Shown in pieces: positions 60,267 to 64,000 of a DNA stretch of 64,000 nt (its first letter is position 1; every line of letters begins with the position of its first letter). A program made the position numbers and the translations under genes. The notes below the pieces were generated by a model. It did no database searches and was not told the DNA's origin. It worked only from the letters and a program-made list of their open reading frames with translations. Source of the stretch: Candidatus Saccharimonadota bacterium (GTDB lineage: Bacteria > Patescibacteriota > Saccharimonadia > Saccharimonadales > Saccharimonadaceae); NCBI GenBank assembly GCA_017540545.1, contig JAFYAV010000001.1:248001-312000 (forward strand). The letters run 5' to 3'.

Positions 60267-62276
60267 ATGCCAAATTCAAATACTCAGCCAAAAGGAGACG
60301 TCGATGTCATTTCGCAAGTCGCAGAGCGCGTGCGAACTTGTGATAATGTGCTAGTCGCTCTCTCTAAGGACCCAAGCGTCGACGAGCTGTCCGCCGCCTT
60401 AGGTCTCACCTTCATACTAGATAGAATGGGAAAGCATGCAACCGCTATTTTCTCTGGTGCCGTGCCGAATGCCATCGAATTCCTTGAGCCCGAAAAAACT
60501 TTTGAGACTAATACCAATAGTTTGCAAGATTTTATTATCGCCCTCGACAAGGAGAAGGCCGACCACCTTCGTTACAAGATTGATGGCGACTACGTCAAAG
60601 TGTTTATTACTCCGTACAAAACTACCATTGAAGAAAAGGACATGGAATTTAGCCACGGCGACTATAATGTTGACCTCGTTATAGCGCTAAATGTTGCTAG
60701 CTCCAACGATCTTGATTCGGCTCTGACTGAGTATGGCCGCATCATGCACGATGCTAGCTCGATCAACATCTCCGCAAATGTTCCCGGTAAATTTGGCGAC
60801 CTCGAATGGGGTGATCCCGCAGCCTCCTCGATTTCCGAGATGGTCTATAAGCTATCCGAAGCTCTCAAGGAGAAGGATAAAGATAATGTCGATAAGTCTA
60901 CTGCGACTGCGCTTCTTGCCGGCATCGTCTCTGCAACGAATCGCTTCTCCAATGAACGTACCACCCCTGAAACGATGGCTGTCGCTAGTAAGCTTATGGC
61001 TGCCGGCGCCGACCAACAGCTTATTTCATCTAGTATCCCAGTAGACATCCTAACTTCTAATGTTGTTGATGCGACTGAGGATGCTAAGGAAAATAGCAGC
61101 GACGATTTAAGCGATGTTATCGAGCAGCCGAAAGAAGCTGAGCCCCCGACACCGAAGGACCCAACCAATCTCGAGATACACCATGCTGCAAATAGGGAAG
61201 AGAGCGAGAATGAAGAGGGAAATGCCGAAGTTGTAGTTGACGGCGGTGTTGCGCCCGAAAAAGCAACAGAAGAGCCCGAATCTCAAGCAGGCGACGACGG
61301 AGTTTCCGAAGAGTCTCAACTACCCAACGGCGGTGAAGCTGACGAAGTGGTGCCAGAACCTGAACCTGAACCCGAACCGCAACCTAAAACAGAGCCTGCG
61401 GTCGAACCGGAGAAAACGCCTCAACCCAACTCAGACTCAGAGCCGAAATCCGAGCCAAAACTAAAGCTTGAACCAGCGCCGGAACCTAAACCGGAGCCGC
61501 AGCCATCTCCTGTTGAGCCTCCAGTTGCGCCAATCGCCCCAGCCGTGCCAGAGCCGCAAATTAAACTGTCGGTCGATGGCTTAGATGCGGCAGCGAACGA
61601 GCAGGTCGATGCTACCGCTAAGCTCGAAAAGCTAGTATCTCCGACCGCTTCCACCGCCACGGATAACTCAGTTCTAAAAGAACTTCAAGATCCGAACGTA
61701 CACGTCAAGAAGAATCTTGTTCCGCCAAGCGAAGCACTTGAGCCGCCTAAAGTCCCGAAAGATTATGCTGCCATGATGGCCTCTGAGCTATCCGATGGGT
61801 CCGCGTCGGCGCCCGCGTCAAATGAAACTTCGGAGTCTGAGCCGCCGATTGCGCCCGTCCCAGACAATATGCCAATCATGGATACTTCTCCAGAACCAAT
61901 CGCAAAAGACCAAGATGGAGGCGATACGGTAAAGAATGAATACGTCGACCCGCCGTTGCCGATGCCAGATGCGGATACGATTCTGCCACCACCACCACTC
62001 CCATTCGATCCAGCGGCAGCACCTGAATCTGCCGATGATGCACCAGCTTCTGCGCCGTTTGGGTCGCTGTCTGCTCAGGAATTTGCCGACCAAATCCAAA
62101 ACAATGATGCCAGTCCAGATACTTCTAACACTACGGCCAGCTTACCTACGCCAGACATTTCAATGCCGGCCGTCACTCAATCGCCGTCGTCGGATAGTCC
62201 GAATATTGGGCAGGGTGTGATGCAGGATCAAGTCTACCCAGCCGATCCAAGTGCCTTCCAGATTCCTGGCATGTAA
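60267..62276 (+). CDS. Degenerate DHH-family (NrnA-like) protein with long Pro/Glu-rich tail
   Basis: A 669-aa protein. Residues 20-260 follow the NrnA/DHH-DHHA1 layout, including the DHHA1-like segment LLAGIVSATNRFSNERTTPE. The metal ligands are lost: the first motif reads LSKDPSVDEL where HxxPDxDA is expected, and SSINISANVPGKFGD replaces the IDHH motif. From about 270 to the end the chain is low complexity (PEPEPEPEPQPKTEPAVEPE and similar) with interspersed hydrophobic patches. It is probably a non-catalytic nucleotide- or RNA-binding protein with a scaffold tail. dacA follows at once. Confidence 0.7.
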   Translation: MPNSNTQPKGDVDVISQVAERVRTCDNVLVALSKDPSVDELSAALGLTFILDRMGKHATAIFSGAVPNAIEFLEPEKTFETNTNSLQDFIIALDKEKADHLRYKIDGDYVKVFITPYKTTIEEKDMEFSHGDYNVDLVIALNVASSNDLDSALTEYGRIMHDASSINISANVPGKFGDLEWGDPAASSISEMVYKLSEALKEKDKDNVDKSTATALLAGIVSATNRFSNERTTPETMAVASKLMAAGADQQLISSSIPVDILTSNVVDATEDAKENSSDDLSDVIEQPKEAEPPTPKDPTNLEIHHAANREESENEEGNAEVVVDGGVAPEKATEEPESQAGDDGVSEESQLPNGGEADEVVPEPEPEPEPQPKTEPAVEPEKTPQPNSDSEPKSEPKLKLEPAPEPKPEPQPSPVEPPVAPIAPAVPEPQIKLSVDGLDAAANEQVDATAKLEKLVSPTASTATDNSVLKELQDPNVHVKKNLVPPSEALEPPKVPKDYAAMMASELSDGSASAPASNETSESEPPIAPVPDNMPIMDTSPEPIAKDQDGGDTVKNEYVDPPLPMPDADTILPPPPLPFDPAAAPESADDAPASAPFGSLSAQEFADQIQNNDASPDTSNTTASLPTPDISMPAVTQSPSSDSPNIGQGVMQDQVYPADPSAFQIPGM

Positions 62277-62277
62277 A

Positions 62278-63486
62278 ATGGCCATAAACCACATGAGCGG
62301 AAGAGTGCTAATTAGTATAGTTTTGGCGCTGTTTCTATTGCGGAGTGTCCCGGTCGCTGCGCTTAAGGCGGATACTGAAGTAATTAAGGATATTGGTGTT
62401 AAATCCAGAGCAGTCTTCTTATGGGACTTGGATCATGCTAAGACTATACTTAGTCAGAATGCCGAACAAGAGATGCCGGTTGCATCGCTTACGAAAATCA
62501 TGACGGCATTAGTAACTCTAGAAAAACGCCAACTAAACGAAACGGTCGTAATCACTCAAGAGATGGTTAGTAATCTTGGCGATTATGCGGCTATTGGTCT
62601 GCGAGTGGGGCAAAGCGTTACGGTCGAGGACTTACTCTACGCGACTATGTTGCCGTCAGCTGGCGATGCCGCCCAAGCACTCGCCATCTCGACCAGCGGT
62701 TCTATTGCTGATTTTGCCGAGGCGATGAACCAAAAAGCAAAAAGCCTTGGTCTTAAGAAAACTCACTTTAGTAATCCTGTCGGTATGAATGAGAATAATT
62801 ACTCGACCGCCCACGATATGTCTATAGTCCTGCAAGCTGCGCTTCAAAATGAGACTTTTACGAAAATATTCCAAACATATCAGTATAAACTAAAATCCGT
62901 CAATCTAACCGCCGAAAAAACATTCACTAAGCATGCCAATATTCTTGGCGGCAAAACGGGATATACGCAACTTGCCGGTCGTTGCTTTGCGAGTAATGCT
63001 AAACTAAACGGAGTAAACTACGCGCTTATTACACTAAACGCCGACCCTAATTCTACCGAACACATCAAAGACGCCGAACGTATTTATGGCTATGTCAAAG
63101 AAACCTATATCGAGAAAGATATTCTGCAGGCGGGCAGTCTCATTAAGACGCTCGCCGTTACGGATAGCAAACAAAAAACACTCGATCTTCATGCAGGGCA
63201 GACTGTTCGCGTTATTCTCCATAAAGACATCAAGCCAGAACAATTGACATATCAATTCAACGGCACTGAGACGATAACTCCAGATATTCCGCTTGGCGCT
63301 AAACTGGGCACCTACTCAATTTATTACGGCGAAGACAAGCTTTACGAAACTGACATTTATCTTGAGGACGAAATCGAATTCTATAATTATCCGCTCATCA
63401 TTGCGACTTTTGTTGGTATTGGTGCTCTTGCTGCAGCTATTCTCGTTGCGGCTGTTTTTATCATCCGCGCCGCAGTTCATCATTAG
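62278..63486 (+). CDS. dacA: D-alanyl-D-alanine carboxypeptidase (PBP5-like)
   Basis: About 402 aa from ATG 62278, one base after the upstream stop; ATG 62293 is an alternative. It has a signal anchor (RVLISIVLALFLLRSVPVAA), then the serine peptidase domain: SLTK (S70-K73), LPSAGDAAQAL, where the usual SxN is S127-A-G129, and the KTG triad in NILGGKTGYTQ (226-228). A PBP5-type beta domain and a second membrane helix (FVGIGALAAAILVAAVFII) finish the protein. It trims pentapeptides in peptidoglycan. The missing Asn of SxN may lower or alter activity. Confidence 0.85.
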   Translation: MAINHMSGRVLISIVLALFLLRSVPVAALKADTEVIKDIGVKSRAVFLWDLDHAKTILSQNAEQEMPVASLTKIMTALVTLEKRQLNETVVITQEMVSNLGDYAAIGLRVGQSVTVEDLLYATMLPSAGDAAQALAISTSGSIADFAEAMNQKAKSLGLKKTHFSNPVGMNENNYSTAHDMSIVLQAALQNETFTKIFQTYQYKLKSVNLTAEKTFTKHANILGGKTGYTQLAGRCFASNAKLNGVNYALITLNADPNSTEHIKDAERIYGYVKETYIEKDILQAGSLIKTLAVTDSKQKTLDLHAGQTVRVILHKDIKPEQLTYQFNGTETITPDIPLGAKLGTYSIYYGEDKLYETDIYLEDEIEFYNYPLIIATFVGIGALAAAILVAAVFIIRAAVHH

Positions 63487-63494
63487 GCAACAAA

Positions 63495-63526
63495 AAATAC
63501 TCCGTCACTTCTAGAGTATTTCTTTT
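63495..63526. terminator. Terminator of dacA and tRNA-Pro
   Basis: AAATACTC, eleven-base loop, GAGTATTT followed by CTTTT. Confidence 0.65.
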
Positions 63527-63527
63527 G

Positions 63528-63603
63528 TGGTCGGGGCGACCTGACTCGAACAGGCGACCTCGCAGTCCCGAACCGCGCGCGCTACCAACTGCGCCACGCC
63601 CCG
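63528..63603 (-). tRNA. tRNA-Pro (CGG anticodon)
   Basis: A 76-nt cloverleaf on the minus strand: acceptor CGGGGCG/CGCCCCG, D-arm TGGCGCAGTTGGTAGCGC, anticodon stem CGCGG/CTGCG with loop TTCGGGA, T-arm GCCTGTTCGAGTCAGGT, A73 and an encoded CCA. Confidence 0.95.
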
Positions 63604-63622
63604 ACTCTAGCCTATTATATCT

Positions 63623-64000
63623 CTATTCTCTCTCTAATTTCAAGATTTGGTAGGTATAGCTATGCTCGTCGTATTGTTGGTTCATCACTTCTGCTACACG
63701 CCAGCCCTCACGCGGAAACTTGATATAGTCCTGTCCCTCTTTTGTCGGCGCCTTACCGACGTACCAAAAGCTATCATGCTTAGCTAGCCAGCTGTCCAAA
63801 TCGTCAATTCGCCCGAAATAGCTTTTTTCTAGTGGCTTCATTGATCCGTATTTATAGCTGGTTTTTTCATTAATAAACAAAACCGGGTGTTCTTCGGAAG
63901 TGTAGGCGACTAAATCGTAATACAGCCACGCTGAATTGCTAATAATTGGTAGATTTTTCCCCGCATCTAAGCCTACGACCGAATTAAAGATATTCTTACT
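63623..64000 (-). CDS. C-terminal part of a probable GT-C type glycosyltransferase (cut by window edge)
   Basis: The frame is open from the window end to TAG at 63623. The visible 125 residues are soluble: a segment GLDAGKNLPIISNSAWLYYD, then FINEKTSYKYGSMKPLEKSY, GRIDDLDSWLAKHDSFWYVG, and YTYQILKLERE at the end. This pattern resembles the extracellular C-terminal domain that follows the membrane part of PMT/ArnT-like (GT39) mannosyltransferases. The catalytic membrane part would lie outside the window, so the assignment is tentative. Confidence 0.5.
   Translation of the reverse strand, partial: SKNIFNSVVGLDAGKNLPIISNSAWLYYDLVAYTSEEHPVLFINEKTSYKYGSMKPLEKSYFGRIDDLDSWLAKHDSFWYVGKAPTKEGQDYIKFPREGWRVAEVMNQQYDEHSYTYQILKLERE

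Overview
The window looks like chromosomal DNA of a Candidate Phyla Radiation bacterium, most likely Candidatus Saccharibacteria (TM7). The reasons are the compact single-copy housekeeping genes, a half-length TsaB, an RNase HII-YraN fusion, lamin-tail-domain surface proteins, InlB-type repeats ending in a sortase signal, and a dispersed type IV pilus/competence gene set. Many first genes of transcripts have a TATAAT-like box only 6-9 nt before the start codon, so their mRNAs are probably leaderless. Genes inside operons use Shine-Dalgarno sites or stop/start overlaps (ATGA, TAATG, TGATG).

Layout. 1-1265 (minus): a three-gene operon of a membrane protein, a small ATP-cone-like protein and a cut-off flavoprotein lacking its redox cysteines. 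1342-4005: a lamin-tail surface protein with an in-frame TGA in its signal peptide, then ruvC and ruvA. 4025-4246: a promoter/23-codon ORF/terminator unit. 4279-10339: DsbA-like oxidoreductase, CBS protein, EamA transporter, zinc-finger-less DnaJ, and a large LPxTG protein. 10353-15859: ruvB, YgjV, a YfbK-like vWA protein, and a GntR-ABC-permease operon behind a large palindrome. 15860-26307: an accessory island with three structured RNA loci, a type III restriction-modification pair, and a cassette of a 287-aa protein, a 1381-aa helicase-nuclease and a 207-aa protein. 26421-31697: rubrerythrin, an exported HNH-type nuclease, rnhB-yraN, rplS, a PilB/GspE ATPase, a TrmH methyltransferase. 31763-33189: a RimK-like ligase with a retropepsin-like partner. 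33289-39352: PH-domain protein, pilin, two tRNAs, glgB, dut, an unknown 472-aa protein, yebC. 39514-47478: recA-recX, PRC-barrel protein, tilS, an Rpf-like transglycosylase, rsmA, metG. 47505-53292: LtaS-like sulfatase, comEC with two in-frame TGAs, tsaE, short tsaB, rny. 53372-57684: four pilin-like genes in one operon. 57758-64000: three tRNA-linked blocks with rnhA-CYTH, rpsT, a degenerate DHH protein, dacA, and the end of a probable GT-C protein.

How the genes fit together. Pilins, the PilB ATPase, ComEC, the exported nuclease, RecA/RecX and RuvABC would suit a cell that takes up and recombines DNA or salvages nucleotides. The island at 15.9-26.3 kb would police incoming DNA. The sortase-anchored repeat protein, lamin-tail protein, Rpf-like protein, LtaS-like enzyme and DacA form a Gram-positive-type surface toolkit.

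The most unusual signals are the RNA loci upstream of the type III R-M genes. Two are paralogous units with compensatory base changes. The third is a long hairpin whose 3' arm can instead pair perfectly with the mod translation start, which suggests a previously undescribed RNA switch. The split helicase-nuclease cassette and three in-frame TGA codons in otherwise intact genes come next. All functional calls rest on motif recognition by eye; no database search or folding program was run.
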